Source: Microbacterium resistens NBRC 103078 | GTDB taxonomy: Bacteria > Actinomycetota > Actinomycetes > Actinomycetales > Microbacteriaceae | Reading direction: 5' to 3' | NCBI RefSeq assembly: GCF_001552355.1 | Contig: NZ_BCRA01000029.1 | Span: forward strand, 1 to 57,957 | DNA: 57,957 bases | Shown: in pieces, positions 16,932 to 26,050 of the stretch | Numbering within the stretch: position 1 is the stretch's first letter | How the letters are laid out: each line of letters starts with the position of its first letter | Notes under the pieces: generated by a model | The model's input: the letters and a program-made list of their open reading frames with translations, nothing else | The model's database searches: none | Told to the model about the DNA's origin: nothing | Made by a program: the position numbers and the translations under genes

Positions 16932-16993
16932 GGCGTCGAGGAGGTTTCGGCGGGGAGAGGGGGTCTCGGTGTGACGGGCGGCAGAATGGGGGA

Positions 16994-18415
16994 ATGCCGC
17001 TCGCGCCCTCCGACGTCCCCGCGCTCGTCCCGTACCTGGAGGGGTTCCTCGTCGACTGGATCGACCAGCAGCGTCGCTCGCACGGCGTCCCCGGCATCCA
17101 GGTGGCGCTCCGGCAAGGGGAGGAGCTGCTGTTCTCGCGCGCCGTCGGGCTCGCCGACGCGGAGACGGAGGAGCCGCTGACGACGGCGCACGCCTTCCGG
17201 ATCGCCTCGCATTCGAAGACCTTCACGGCCACGGCCGTCCTGCGGCTGCTCCGGGACGGGCGGCTCCGCCTGGACGATCCGGTGGCGCAGCACGTCCCGG
17301 AGCTCGCCGAGGCGCCGATCGGCGCGACGACGCTGCGGAGCCTGCTCGGCCACCAGGCCGGCGCCGCCAGGGACGGGAGGGAGGCGGGGTTCTGGCAGCG
17401 CGAGCGGGAGTTCCCGGACCGCGACGAGCTCCTCGCCGAGCTGCGCAGGGATGGCGTCTTCCCGGCGAACGTGCACTTCCACTACTCGAACCTCGGCTAT
17501 TCGCTGCTGGGGCTCGTCATCGAGGCGGTCGAGGAGCGTCCGTACGCGGAGGCGATGCGCACGCTGATCGCGGAGCTGGGCGACGCCATGGCCGAGCCGG
17601 TGCGGATCGGGCCGGACCTCGGGAACGGCGAGGAGGCGCCGATCGCATCCGGGCACGGGATCCCGATGACCGAGCGCGGGCTGCCGGGATCCGCCGTCGC
17701 GCCCGTGATCCCGCCCGCCTCCGCCCGGGCGGAGGCGGCGGCCACCGGGTTCTGGTCCAACGCGGAGACGATCTCCGCGTGGATGGCGGGACACGCGCTC
17801 GGCTCCGGGCGATTCCTCGGCGACGACGCGAAGCGGCTCATGCAGCGGGAGGAGTCGTGCATCGCGACCGGCGGGTCCACGCGGTGGTACGGGCTGGGCG
17901 TCATGATCCGGAAGATCGGGACGCGCCGTGTCATCGGCCACTCGGGCGGCTTTCCCGGCCACATCACGCAGACGTGGACGGATCCGAAGACCGGCCTCAC
18001 CGTGAGCGTGCTCACGAACCGCATCGACGGGCCCGCGTCCGGCATCGCCGCGGGGATCATCGCGCTGCTCGACAAGGCCGCCGCCGAGGTCGAGGACGCG
18101 GCCGCGGAGGTCCCGTTCCCGGACGCCGCGGGGCGTTATCTGTCGCTCTGGGGCGACACGAACCTCGTCTGCCTTCCCGGCGTCGTGCTGCAGCTCGACG
18201 ATGCCGCGGCGGATCCTGCGGGCCAGGCCGTCGTGCTCCGGGAGCGGGACGGCGTGCTCCGGGCCGAGGCCGAGGACGGGTTCGGCGGTGCGGGAGAGCC
18301 GGTCCTGCTGCACCGGGACGCCGCCGGCGTGGTCGAGGCGATCACGGTCACGGGGAACCGGCTGCGGCGGCCGCCGGCCTTCGGCGACGCCGTCGCGACG
18401 ATGCTCGCTCGCTGA
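16994..18415 (+). CDS. serine hydrolase, beta-lactamase/penicillin-binding-protein fold
   Basis: A 473-residue class C beta-lactamase-like hydrolase. The three active-site motifs are present: SxxK as SHSK (residues 72-75), YxN as YSN (164-166), and HSGG (from about 316), the usual KTG replacement in this esterase group. No signal peptide is evident, so it may be cytoplasmic. A C-terminal domain of about 120 residues (after residue 350) follows the core, as in many D-aminopeptidase/esterase relatives. The substrate is unknown; it appears to be a single-gene unit. Confidence 0.85.
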   Translation: MPLAPSDVPALVPYLEGFLVDWIDQQRRSHGVPGIQVALRQGEELLFSRAVGLADAETEEPLTTAHAFRIASHSKTFTATAVLRLLRDGRLRLDDPVAQHVPELAEAPIGATTLRSLLGHQAGAARDGREAGFWQREREFPDRDELLAELRRDGVFPANVHFHYSNLGYSLLGLVIEAVEERPYAEAMRTLIAELGDAMAEPVRIGPDLGNGEEAPIASGHGIPMTERGLPGSAVAPVIPPASARAEAAATGFWSNAETISAWMAGHALGSGRFLGDDAKRLMQREESCIATGGSTRWYGLGVMIRKIGTRRVIGHSGGFPGHITQTWTDPKTGLTVSVLTNRIDGPASGIAAGIIALLDKAAAEVEDAAAEVPFPDAAGRYLSLWGDTNLVCLPGVVLQLDDAAADPAGQAVVLRERDGVLRAEAEDGFGGAGEPVLLHRDAAGVVEAITVTGNRLRRPPAFGDAVATMLAR

Positions 18416-18437
18416 CCTCGCCTCGCGACGGTTGAAA

Positions 18438-18530
18438 CACTCAGAGAAGTGAGCGATTTACGCAGTACTGGTGACACCTTTGCGCTAATTGTGCAGTATG
18501 GGGATATTCGCGGAATCCGACGTCGGCAAT
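18438..18530 (+). promoter_or_regulatory. promoter/operator region of the second sugar importer
   Basis: An AT-richer stretch in the 277-base gap before the importer. It holds CACTCAGAGAAGTGAGCGA (18438-18456) and CGCGGAATCCG followed closely by GTCGGCAAT (about 18509-18530). Both elements recur before the GH4 gene at 23696-23762. The rest of the gap (18531-18677) shows nothing recognisable apart from the AGGGGG ribosome site before the start at 18693. Confidence 0.5.
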
Positions 18531-18692
18531 GGGGGAACGTCGGCCGGACGAGCGATGTCCCATGACCGACCACTGAGACGTGCCGCGGCATCCTCAGCGT
18601 GCGCGGTGTCCCCCCGGGTGCACCGTGCTCCGAGGCCTGTGTGATCGCGGTCGTCTCTCCCCGACCCATCATTCTGCAAGGGGGCAGACAGC

Positions 18693-20030
18693 ATGAACCC
18701 TGGAAAGCACCGGATGTCCTCCCGCGGACGGGTCCTCGGCCGCGTCGCCGCGGGAACGCTCGCCCTCGCGCTCGGCGTGACCCTCAGCGCGTGCTCGACG
18801 GGCCCGGCGCCCGCCACGAAGCTCGACCCCGACGCCGAGGTGACGATCACCTGGTGGACCGGACAGGCGGACCAGGCGCAGACGATCCTCAAGGGCCTGG
18901 CGGAGGAGTTCGAGAAGGAGCACCCGAACGTCACGATCGAGATGTCCTCCGGGGCGCCCTCGACGGAGGACCTCCTGCAGAAGCTGTCCTCGTCCTTCGC
19001 GGGCAACACCTACCCGGACATCTCCTACGCGTTCGGGTCCTGGGCGAGCGAGCTGGCCGGATCCGGCCGCACCCTGGACATCACCGACAGGGTCGAGGGC
19101 GACGCCGACCTGGACTGGGAGGGGTTCTCGGGGGCGGCGCGGGCGACGGCGCAGCCGGAGGGCGGGGCCACGATCGGGTTCCCGGCCGTGGTCGACAACA
19201 TCTCGCTCATCTACAACAAGACCGTGTTCGACGCGGCGGGCGTGGACTATCCGACCGAGGACTGGACGTGGGAGGACTTCCGCGCCGCCGCGGCCGCGCT
19301 CACCAACCCCGACACCAAGACCTACGGCTACGGCTACTCGGTCTCCGGATCCGAGGAGACCACCTGGCAGTTCTGGCCGCACCTGTGGCAGCGGGGCGGG
19401 GAGATCCTCGACGGGGACAAGGCCACGTTCGACTCCGCCGAGGGTGTCGAGGCGCTCACGTTCCTCCAGTCGATGGCGGTCGACGACGCCTCGGTCTATC
19501 TCGATCAGACGGACACGAAGTTCGGCCAGTTCTTCGCGAGCGACCAGATCGGGATGATCACCTCCGGTCCGTGGATGCTCTACGACCTGCAGAAGGCCGG
19601 GACGAAGTACGGGGTCGTGCCGCTGCCGGGAACGGACGGTGACCACACGACGATCTCCGGCGCCGACATCTGGGTGCTCTTCGACCACAAGGATCCGAAC
19701 CGCGAGCACTGGTCGTACGAGTTCATGAAGTGGCTGACGGCCCCCGAGCAGGATGTGCGCTGGAACGTCGTCTACGGGAACCTGCCGCTGCGCGAGAGCG
19801 AGGTGGACTCGCCCGAGTTCCAGAAGCAGGTGGCGGAGATGCCCGGAATCGAGATCATGGCCGCCAACAGCGCGAACGCGACGATCCCGCGTCCGACCGT
19901 TCCCGGCTATGTGAAGCTCTCCGAGGCCGTGGGGACCGCGATCTCCCAGGTCCTGCAGGGGCAGGCGGAGCCCAAGGCGGCCCTGAAGGAGGCCGCTGAG
20001 GAGGCGACCGCCGCGCTGGAGGACCAGTGA
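18693..20030 (+). CDS. ABC sugar importer, solute-binding lipoprotein
   Basis: A 445-residue family 1 solute-binding protein. The signal peptide ends in the lipobox TLSAC near residue 34; the mature part opens VTITWWTGQADQAQTILKGLAEEFEKEHP, typical of oligosaccharide-binding proteins. The stop overlaps the next gene's GTG start (GTGA). It delivers sugar to the two downstream permeases. Given the GH4 and GH114 genes nearby, the ligand may be a galactoside or galactosamine oligomer. Confidence 0.9.
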   Translation: MNPGKHRMSSRGRVLGRVAAGTLALALGVTLSACSTGPAPATKLDPDAEVTITWWTGQADQAQTILKGLAEEFEKEHPNVTIEMSSGAPSTEDLLQKLSSSFAGNTYPDISYAFGSWASELAGSGRTLDITDRVEGDADLDWEGFSGAARATAQPEGGATIGFPAVVDNISLIYNKTVFDAAGVDYPTEDWTWEDFRAAAAALTNPDTKTYGYGYSVSGSEETTWQFWPHLWQRGGEILDGDKATFDSAEGVEALTFLQSMAVDDASVYLDQTDTKFGQFFASDQIGMITSGPWMLYDLQKAGTKYGVVPLPGTDGDHTTISGADIWVLFDHKDPNREHWSYEFMKWLTAPEQDVRWNVVYGNLPLRESEVDSPEFQKQVAEMPGIEIMAANSANATIPRPTVPGYVKLSEAVGTAISQVLQGQAEPKAALKEAAEEATAALEDQ

Positions 20031-20944
20031 GTCGAGGGGCAGCGGCCACGCGTCCCGGCGCCCTGCGGCGCCGGGCGCGGGAGAGCCTGACGGGCTGGGG
20101 CTTCGTCGGCCCGGCGACGCTCATCGTCCTCGGCCTGTCGCTCTTCCCCGCGGTCTGGGCCTTCCTGCTCTCGCTCCAGAAATGGAACGGCTTCGCGACG
20201 CCGGAGTGGGTCGGCGCGCGCAACTACTCCGAGATGGTCACGGACGCCGACCTCGGCGCGGCCGTGCTCCACACGCTCGTGTACACGGCCATGTTCGTGC
20301 CGGCCTCGGTGCTCCTGGGACTGGGGCTGGCGGTGGCGCTGAACCGGCGCATCGTCCTGATCGGCGTGTACCGCACCCTGATCTTCCTGCCGTTCGTCGT
20401 GTCCGCCGCGGCGACCGGAATCCTGACGACGTATCTGTTCAACCCGCAGTTCGGGCTCGTCAACAATGCCCTGCGGATCCTGGGGCTTCCCCAGCAGGGC
20501 TGGCTGGAGGACCCCTCCCAGGCGATGCTCGTCATCGCGATCATGTCCGTGTGGGGGCAGGCCGCCCTGACGACGGTGATCTACCTCGCGGCGCTCCAGG
20601 ACATCCCCGCGGAGCTGTCCGAGGCCGCTCGCGTCGACGGGGCGAACCGCTGGCAGACGTTCTGGCACGTGATCTTCCCCCAGCTCGCCCCGGTCACCGT
20701 GTTCGTCACGATCTGGCAGGCCATCCAAGCGATCCAGCTGTTCGACGTCGTCTACACGACGACGAGGGGCGGTCCCCTCGGCGCGACGGAGACGATCGTC
20801 TACTACCTGTGGAACGCCGCCTTCCGCGAGCTCGAGTTCGGATACGCCTCGGCGGTCGCCTACGGGCTGTTCGCCGTCACGCTCATCGTCACGATCGCCG
20901 TCGTCCTGTGGCAGCGGCGCACTGCGAAGGGGATCACCGTATGA
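20027..20944 (+). CDS. ABC sugar importer permease (MalF-type)
   Basis: A 305-residue permease with about six membrane helices; the first follows a basic tail near residue 20. The EAA loop is visible as LSEAARVDGANRWQTFWHVIFPQL. The GTG start at 20027 is coupled to the binding-protein stop, and the stop overlaps the next ATG (ATGA). It pairs with the next gene as the importer channel. Confidence 0.9.
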   Translation: MSRGAAATRPGALRRRARESLTGWGFVGPATLIVLGLSLFPAVWAFLLSLQKWNGFATPEWVGARNYSEMVTDADLGAAVLHTLVYTAMFVPASVLLGLGLAVALNRRIVLIGVYRTLIFLPFVVSAAATGILTTYLFNPQFGLVNNALRILGLPQQGWLEDPSQAMLVIAIMSVWGQAALTTVIYLAALQDIPAELSEAARVDGANRWQTFWHVIFPQLAPVTVFVTIWQAIQAIQLFDVVYTTTRGGPLGATETIVYYLWNAAFRELEFGYASAVAYGLFAVTLIVTIAVVLWQRRTAKGITV

Positions 20945-21837
20945 CGACCTTCCTCGACCGGCCCACGCCCGAGGCGCCGGAGGCGCCGGCGACGACCCGC
21001 ACGATCACCGTGGCGAAGCGCCCCCGGCGGCGCCGGTCCTGGGTCCACCTCCTGCTCGTGCCCGTGGCGCTGCTGTTCTCGGTGCCGTTCCTGCAGATGT
21101 TCCTCACCTCGCTCACGCCCGAGTCGGAGATCAACCGTTTCCCTCCGAGCTTCATCCCCTCGGAGCTGACGCTCGACGGCTACGTGAAGCTCTTCGAGCA
21201 GTCCGACATCCTGCGGTGGCTGGGCAACTCCGTCATCGTCTCGGCGGTCGGCATCGTCGCGCACATCGTCCTGTGTTCCCTCGCCGGGTACGGGTTCGCG
21301 CGTCTGCGCTTCGCCGGCCGCAACGTGAGCTTCCTCATGATCATCGCGACGATCATGATCCCCACGCAGCTGCTGATGGTCCCGACCTACGTGATGTTCG
21401 CCACCGTGGGGATCATCGACACCCTCATGGCGGCGATCGTGCCGTGGCTGGCGAGCGTGTTCGGCATCTTCCTCATGCGCCAGTTCTTCCTGTCCCTGCC
21501 CGCCGAGCTGGAGGAGGCGGCGATGCTGGACGGCTGTTCCCGCTTCGGCACGTTCTGGCGGATCATCTTCCCGCTCGCCCGTCCCGCGCTGGCCACGCTC
21601 GCGATCTTCACCCTGCTCGGCTCCTGGAACGACCTGGTCTGGCCGCTGATCGCGATCAACGACCCGAACGCGTTCACCGTGCAGCTGGGGATCACGAACT
21701 TCCAGGGCGCGCGTCGGACGGACTGGTCCCTGCTGATGGCGTCGAACGTGATCGCGACCCTCCCGCTCATCGTGTTCTTCGTCTTCGCGCAGCGGCAGTT
21801 CATCGCGACGATGACGTTCTCGGGGGTGAAAGGATGA
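20941..21837 (+). CDS. ABC sugar importer permease (MalG-type)
   Basis: A 298-residue permease with a Pro/Glu-rich then basic N-terminal tail and about six helices. The EAA loop is LEEAAMLDGCSRFGTFWRIIFPLARP and the C-terminus is GVKG, both MalG-like. The ATG overlaps the preceding stop; its own stop overlaps the PfkB start by ATGA. As in the first importer, no dedicated ATPase is encoded nearby. Confidence 0.9.
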   Translation: MTTFLDRPTPEAPEAPATTRTITVAKRPRRRRSWVHLLLVPVALLFSVPFLQMFLTSLTPESEINRFPPSFIPSELTLDGYVKLFEQSDILRWLGNSVIVSAVGIVAHIVLCSLAGYGFARLRFAGRNVSFLMIIATIMIPTQLLMVPTYVMFATVGIIDTLMAAIVPWLASVFGIFLMRQFFLSLPAELEEAAMLDGCSRFGTFWRIIFPLARPALATLAIFTLLGSWNDLVWPLIAINDPNAFTVQLGITNFQGARRTDWSLLMASNVIATLPLIVFFVFAQRQFIATMTFSGVKG

Positions 21838-22799
21838 GCGCCGGGACGGGAGCGGTGCGCCCGCTGCTCGTGATCGGGGACGCCAACGCGGACCTCGTGC
21901 TCCGCGGGGACGTCGTCCCCCGGTTCGGCCAGGCCGAGCAGATCCTGGACGCCGCCGACCTCGTCCTCGGGGGCTCCGCGAGCATCGTGGCCTGCGGCGC
22001 CGCGCGCCTGGACGTGCCGACGTCGCTGCTCGCCCGGATCGGGGACGACGCGTTCGGGGCGTTCGTCCTGGACGCCCTGCGCGAGCGCGGCGTCGACACC
22101 GCGGACGTGCGCGTGCGCGCGGAAGCGGCGACCGGGCTCTCGGTGATCCTGTCGGCGCCCGAGGACCGGTCGATCCTCACCGCGCTCGGCACGATCCCCG
22201 ATGTCTCCGCGGAGGACGCGATCGAGCGGATCCGCCGATGGCGCGGAACCGCGGGGATCCTCCACGTCGCCAGCTACTTCCTGCAGCCGGCGCTGGCCGC
22301 CGACCTCCCCGCCGTCCTCGCGGAGGCGCGGGAGCGGGGGTGGACGACGTCGCTCGACACGAACTGGGACCCCGCGGAACGCTGGCTCGGCCTCGCCGAG
22401 GCGCTGCCCCATCTCGACCTCCTCCTTCCGAACCGGAGCGAGCTGCGGGCGATCGCCGGCGCGCTGGGCGTCACGGACGCCCCGGACGAGGAGCTGGCCC
22501 GCGCCCTGTCCCGCCGCGGCCCGCGCGTGGTCGTCAAGGACGGTGCCCGCGGAGGCTGGTCGGTCCGCGGGGAGGACGCGGTCGAGCGCGGGCCCGGACG
22601 CCGCGTCGACGTCGTCGACACCACCGGTGCGGGGGACAGCTTCGACGCGGGCTACCTCGCCGCGCTCGCGCACGGGGTGGGGGCGGAGCGGGAACGGCTG
22701 CGCTGGGCCGCGGTCGCGGGCTCTCTCTCCACGACGCGATCCGGCGGCACGGCGGGGCAGGCGACGCGAGGCGAGCTCCTCGCCGCGCTGACCGGCTGA
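21834..22799 (+). CDS. PfkB family carbohydrate kinase
   Basis: A 321-residue ribokinase-type kinase. The N-terminal PfkB signature region is GGSASIVACGAARL, and the C-terminal signature DTTGAGDSFDAGYLAAL holds the catalytic Asp. VVVKDGARGG precedes the nucleotide site. It is the last gene of the importer operon, coupled by ATGA, so it probably phosphorylates the imported sugar or the monomer released from it in the cytoplasm. Confidence 0.9.
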   Translation: MSAGTGAVRPLLVIGDANADLVLRGDVVPRFGQAEQILDAADLVLGGSASIVACGAARLDVPTSLLARIGDDAFGAFVLDALRERGVDTADVRVRAEAATGLSVILSAPEDRSILTALGTIPDVSAEDAIERIRRWRGTAGILHVASYFLQPALAADLPAVLAEARERGWTTSLDTNWDPAERWLGLAEALPHLDLLLPNRSELRAIAGALGVTDAPDEELARALSRRGPRVVVKDGARGGWSVRGEDAVERGPGRRVDVVDTTGAGDSFDAGYLAALAHGVGAERERLRWAAVAGSLSTTRSGGTAGQATRGELLAALTG

Positions 22800-22823
22800 T
22801 CGGCCCGCCGCCCGCCGGGCGTC

Positions 22824-23648
22824 TCAGCCCCGCGGGGTCTCGTCGTCCGCCGCGATCTGCACGTCGACCCCGGCCGCGGCGATCGCGGCGAGCTCGGCAG
22901 GATCGGCGCTGGAATCGGTGACGAGGATGTCGATCTCCGACAGATCGGCGACCTTCGCCAGGGTCGCCCGGCCGATCTTCGACCCGTCGGCCACGACGAC
23001 GACGCGGTCGGCCTGGGTGACCATCGCGTGGTTCGTCCGCGCCTCGGTCTCGTTATGGGTCGTCGCCCCGCCGCGGACGCTGATGCCGTCGGTGCCGAGG
23101 AACGCGGTGCCGACGTTGATCGCGCCGAAGGTCTTCTCGGCGAGGACCCCGACCGCCTCCAGGGAGCTGGAGCGGATGAACCCTCCCGTCATGATGACGT
23201 TCAGCCGGCTCCGCGTCGCCAGCTCCACCGCCGTCGTGAGGGCGTTCGTCGCGACCGACAGGTCGTCCCGGGACGCCAGAGCGCGGGCGACGGCCGTGGC
23301 CGTCGTCCCGCCGCTGATCGCGACGGAGTACTGCCCCTCGGGGAGCAGCCGCGCCGCATGCTCCGCGATCCGGAGCTTCGCGTCGCGGAAGCGCGAGTCC
23401 CGGAGCTGGACGGGGACCTCCGTGGTCGGGTCCAGCGCCCGCGCGCCGCCGTGCGAGCGGATCAGCAGGCCCTGCTCGTCCATCTCGGCGAGGTCGCGCC
23501 GCATCGTCGCGGTCGAGACCCCGAGATCGTCGGCGATCTCGGTGAGCCGTGCGGTTCCCCGCTCGTTGACGTAGCTGAGGATGAGGGACATGCGCTCCGT
23601 GCGACGCCGTGACGTCGCCTGTGGAGTGGCCCCGGGTGTGATGGGCAT
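22824..23648 (-). CDS. DeoR family transcriptional regulator
   Basis: A 274-residue regulator: an N-terminal DeoR helix-turn-helix (TARLTEIADDLGVSTATMRRDLAEM, about residues 33-57) and a C-terminal sugar-phosphate sensor (DeoRC), with ISGGTTATAVARAL and FLGTDGISVRGGATTHNETEA. The ATG at 23648 has AGGGA upstream; longer in-frame starts would run into the divergent promoter. It is divergent from the GH4 gene and convergent with the importer operon. It likely represses both until a sugar phosphate accumulates. Confidence 0.88.
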   Translation of the reverse strand: MPITPGATPQATSRRRTERMSLILSYVNERGTARLTEIADDLGVSTATMRRDLAEMDEQGLLIRSHGGARALDPTTEVPVQLRDSRFRDAKLRIAEHAARLLPEGQYSVAISGGTTATAVARALASRDDLSVATNALTTAVELATRSRLNVIMTGGFIRSSSLEAVGVLAEKTFGAINVGTAFLGTDGISVRGGATTHNETEARTNHAMVTQADRVVVVADGSKIGRATLAKVADLSEIDILVTDSSADPAELAAIAAAGVDVQIAADDETPRG

Positions 23649-23695
23649 CGGGTTCCCTTCGTTCTTGTCCGAAGCATCAGGGCGATATATTCGAT

Positions 23696-23762
23696 CACTC
23701 ATAGTGAGCGAAACAAGCAAACTGTGCGGCAATTATTGCGCGGAATCCGCGCAGTCGGCAAT
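23696..23762. promoter_or_regulatory. DeoR/GH4 divergent promoter with motifs shared with 18438-18530
   Basis: CACTCATAGTGAGCGA (23696-23711) resembles the element before the importer, and CGCGGAATCCG (23739-23749) followed by GTCGGCAAT (to 23762) is nearly the same as at about 18509-18530. A semi-palindrome around GCAATTATTGC (23729-23739) lies between. The shared elements suggest a common regulator, most simply the adjacent DeoR protein. Confidence 0.5.
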
Positions 23763-23771
23763 CATCAAGAC

Positions 23772-25094
23772 ATGGTCAACATCGTCTTCATCGGCGCAGG
23801 CAGCGTCGTCTTCACTCGTCAGCTCGTGGCCGACATCCTCCGCTACCCGGAGCTGTCCGACGCCCGCCTGGTGCTGCACGACATCGACGCGGACCGGCTC
23901 GCGGTCGCGGAGGCCACCGCGTCGCACGTGAACGAGCGGCTCGGTGCCCGAGCGGAGATCGTGGCCGCGCCGGACAGGCGGGACGCGCTCGACGGCGCCG
24001 ACTTCGTCATCAACATGATCCAGGTCGGCGGCATCGAGGCCACGATCGCCGACCTCGAGATCCCCGCGCGGCACGGTCTGCGCCAGACCATCGGCGACAC
24101 CACCGGGATCGGCGGCGTGTTCCGCGCCCTCCGGACCTTCCCGGTGCTGACCGCGCTCGCCGAGGACATGCGCGCCGTCTGCCCGGACGCGTGGCTGCTC
24201 AACTACACGAACCCGATGGCGATGAACGTCTGGTGGCTCTCCGTGGTGGCCCCGGACATCAAGGCGGTCGGGCTGTGCCACAGCGTCTTCTGGACCGCTC
24301 ACGACCTCGCCGAGCTCATCGGGGTGCCCTTCGAGGAGACGCGCTTCCGCGCCGCGGGCGTCAACCACCAGGCGTGGCTGCTGGAGTGGACGCGCGACGG
24401 GCAGGATCTCTACCCGCTCCTGCGCGAGCGCATCGAGGGCGATGAGGAGCTCGCCCGTCGTGTCCGCGTCGAGATGTTCCGCCGACTGGGTCGGTACCCG
24501 ACGGAGACGAGCGAGCACTCGTCGGAGTATCTGTCCTGGTTCCTGCGCTCCGACGAGCAGATCGAGCGGTTCCGGCTGAAGCCGCTGGAGTACGTCGACA
24601 TCAGCCGCGAGAACGTCGCCGAGTTCGAGGCGACCCGGGACGCGCTGGCGGCCGGACGCGACCTGGATCTTCCCGAGGGGGCCAGCGAGTATGCGCCGCA
24701 GATCATCCACTCGCTCGTCACCGGCACGGAGCGCGAGGTGCACGTCAACGTGCCCAACCGCGGCCTCATCGACAATCTCCCGGCCGACGCGGTCGTGGAG
24801 GTGCCCGCGGCCGTCGGGGCGGGCGGACTGGTCCCGCGGCCGATGGGGTCCCTGCCCGCTCCGCTCGCCGCGGTCAACATGCCGTACATCTCGGTGGGGC
24901 GGCTGGCCGTCGAGGCCGCGCGGACCGGAGACCCGATCCTCGTGCGCCAGGCCGTCCTGATGGACCCGAACGCCCAGTCGACGCTCACGCCGGAGCAGAT
25001 CTGGCAGGTGTGCGACGAACTGACCGAGGCCCATGGGGACCTGCTGCCCGAGGCGCTGCGCGCGAGCGCCGGCGCCGGGGTCGCAGCCCGCTGA
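23772..25094 (+). CDS. glycoside hydrolase family 4 (alpha-galactosidase/alpha-glucosidase type)
   Basis: A 440-residue NAD- and Mn-dependent glycosidase that works through oxidation-elimination. The Rossmann motif FIGAGSVVFTRQL is at residues 6-18, NYTNPM at 144-149, the metal-binding Cys169-His170 in LCHSVFW, and Asn198-His199 in GVNHQAWLL. The sequence resembles MelA-type enzymes that act on free alpha-galactosides rather than the 6-phospho group, but this is a by-eye call. The start at 23772 lacks a clear ribosome site and may be leaderless. It opens a run of three catabolic genes. Confidence 0.87.
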   Translation: MVNIVFIGAGSVVFTRQLVADILRYPELSDARLVLHDIDADRLAVAEATASHVNERLGARAEIVAAPDRRDALDGADFVINMIQVGGIEATIADLEIPARHGLRQTIGDTTGIGGVFRALRTFPVLTALAEDMRAVCPDAWLLNYTNPMAMNVWWLSVVAPDIKAVGLCHSVFWTAHDLAELIGVPFEETRFRAAGVNHQAWLLEWTRDGQDLYPLLRERIEGDEELARRVRVEMFRRLGRYPTETSEHSSEYLSWFLRSDEQIERFRLKPLEYVDISRENVAEFEATRDALAAGRDLDLPEGASEYAPQIIHSLVTGTEREVHVNVPNRGLIDNLPADAVVEVPAAVGAGGLVPRPMGSLPAPLAAVNMPYISVGRLAVEAARTGDPILVRQAVLMDPNAQSTLTPEQIWQVCDELTEAHGDLLPEALRASAGAGVAAR

Positions 25095-25176
25095 GAGCGG
25101 TGCCCCCGGTCGCCGCAGGACCGGGGCGGAGGACAGCAGGAGCCGGGAAGCGACGACACGCATGAAGGAGAGATCG

Positions 25177-26046
25177 ATGAGCATGGCGACGACCCTGACC
25201 GGGGTGCTGGCGACGGCGGCGGTGCTGACGGCGTGCGCGGGCACGACCCCGGCGGCCTCGTCGACGACGGGGGAGTCGGCCGGGACGGCCGCCGTGGCCC
25301 TCCCGCCGACGAGCGGCGTCTTCGACTATCAGCTCGGCGGCGCGTACGACGAGGTGGACGCCGGGACGGGGCCCGTGGCCATCGACGTCGTCGTGCGGGA
25401 CGCCACTGCGACGCCGCTCGCCGGCGCCTACAGCGTCTGCTACGTGAACGGCTTCCAGACGCAGCCCGGGGAGGCGGAGTTCTGGCTCGGGCACGAGGAC
25501 CTGCTCCTGCACGACGCCGCGGGGACGCTGGTGACCGACCCGGACTGGCCGGACGAGTACATCCTCGACCCGAGCACGGAGGATCAGCGCGACGGCATCC
25601 TGGCGATCCTCGGCCCGGTCATCGACGGCTGCGGCCAGAGCGGGTTCGACGCGGTCGAGATCGACAACCTCGATACATGGACGCGCTTCGCCGAGATCGA
25701 CGAGGCCGGCGCGCACGCGCTCGCCTCCGCTTACGTGGATCGCGCGCACGGGGCCGGAATGGCGATCGCGCAGAAGAACGCGGCGGAGATCACGGCGTTC
25801 GCGCACGAGGAGCTCGGCTTCGACTTCGCGGTCACCGAGGAATGCGGCGTCTGGGACGAATGCGCGGCGTACACCGACGTGTACGGGGATCACGTCCTCC
25901 AGATCGAGTATCCCGGGGCGCTGGAGGAGGCGGGCATGACCTTCGCCGAGGTGTGCGCGCGAGAGGACAGGGCGCCGCTGACGATCCTCCGGGATCTCGA
26001 CCTCGTCGCCGCGGGCGGGGCCGGCTACGTGTACGAGAGCTGCTGA
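25177..26046 (+). CDS. GH114-like endo-alpha-1,4-polygalactosaminidase, secreted lipoprotein
   Basis: A 289-residue lipoprotein with a short signal ending VLTAC. The mature part has the TM1410/GH114 pattern: an opening FDYQLGG, a first-strand VCYVNGF, DWPDEYILDPS, and the core GFDAVEIDNLDTW with likely catalytic acids. A last-strand VTEECGVWDECAAY follows. GH114 enzymes cut alpha-1,4-linked galactosamine polymers such as those in fungal galactosaminogalactan. AAGGAGA before 25177 decides the start. It follows the GH4 gene, so extracellular cleavage and intracellular hydrolysis may be linked. Confidence 0.8.
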   Translation: MSMATTLTGVLATAAVLTACAGTTPAASSTTGESAGTAAVALPPTSGVFDYQLGGAYDEVDAGTGPVAIDVVVRDATATPLAGAYSVCYVNGFQTQPGEAEFWLGHEDLLLHDAAGTLVTDPDWPDEYILDPSTEDQRDGILAILGPVIDGCGQSGFDAVEIDNLDTWTRFAEIDEAGAHALASAYVDRAHGAGMAIAQKNAAEITAFAHEELGFDFAVTEECGVWDECAAYTDVYGDHVLQIEYPGALEEAGMTFAEVCAREDRAPLTILRDLDLVAAGGAGYVYESC

Positions 26047-26050
26047 CGCC

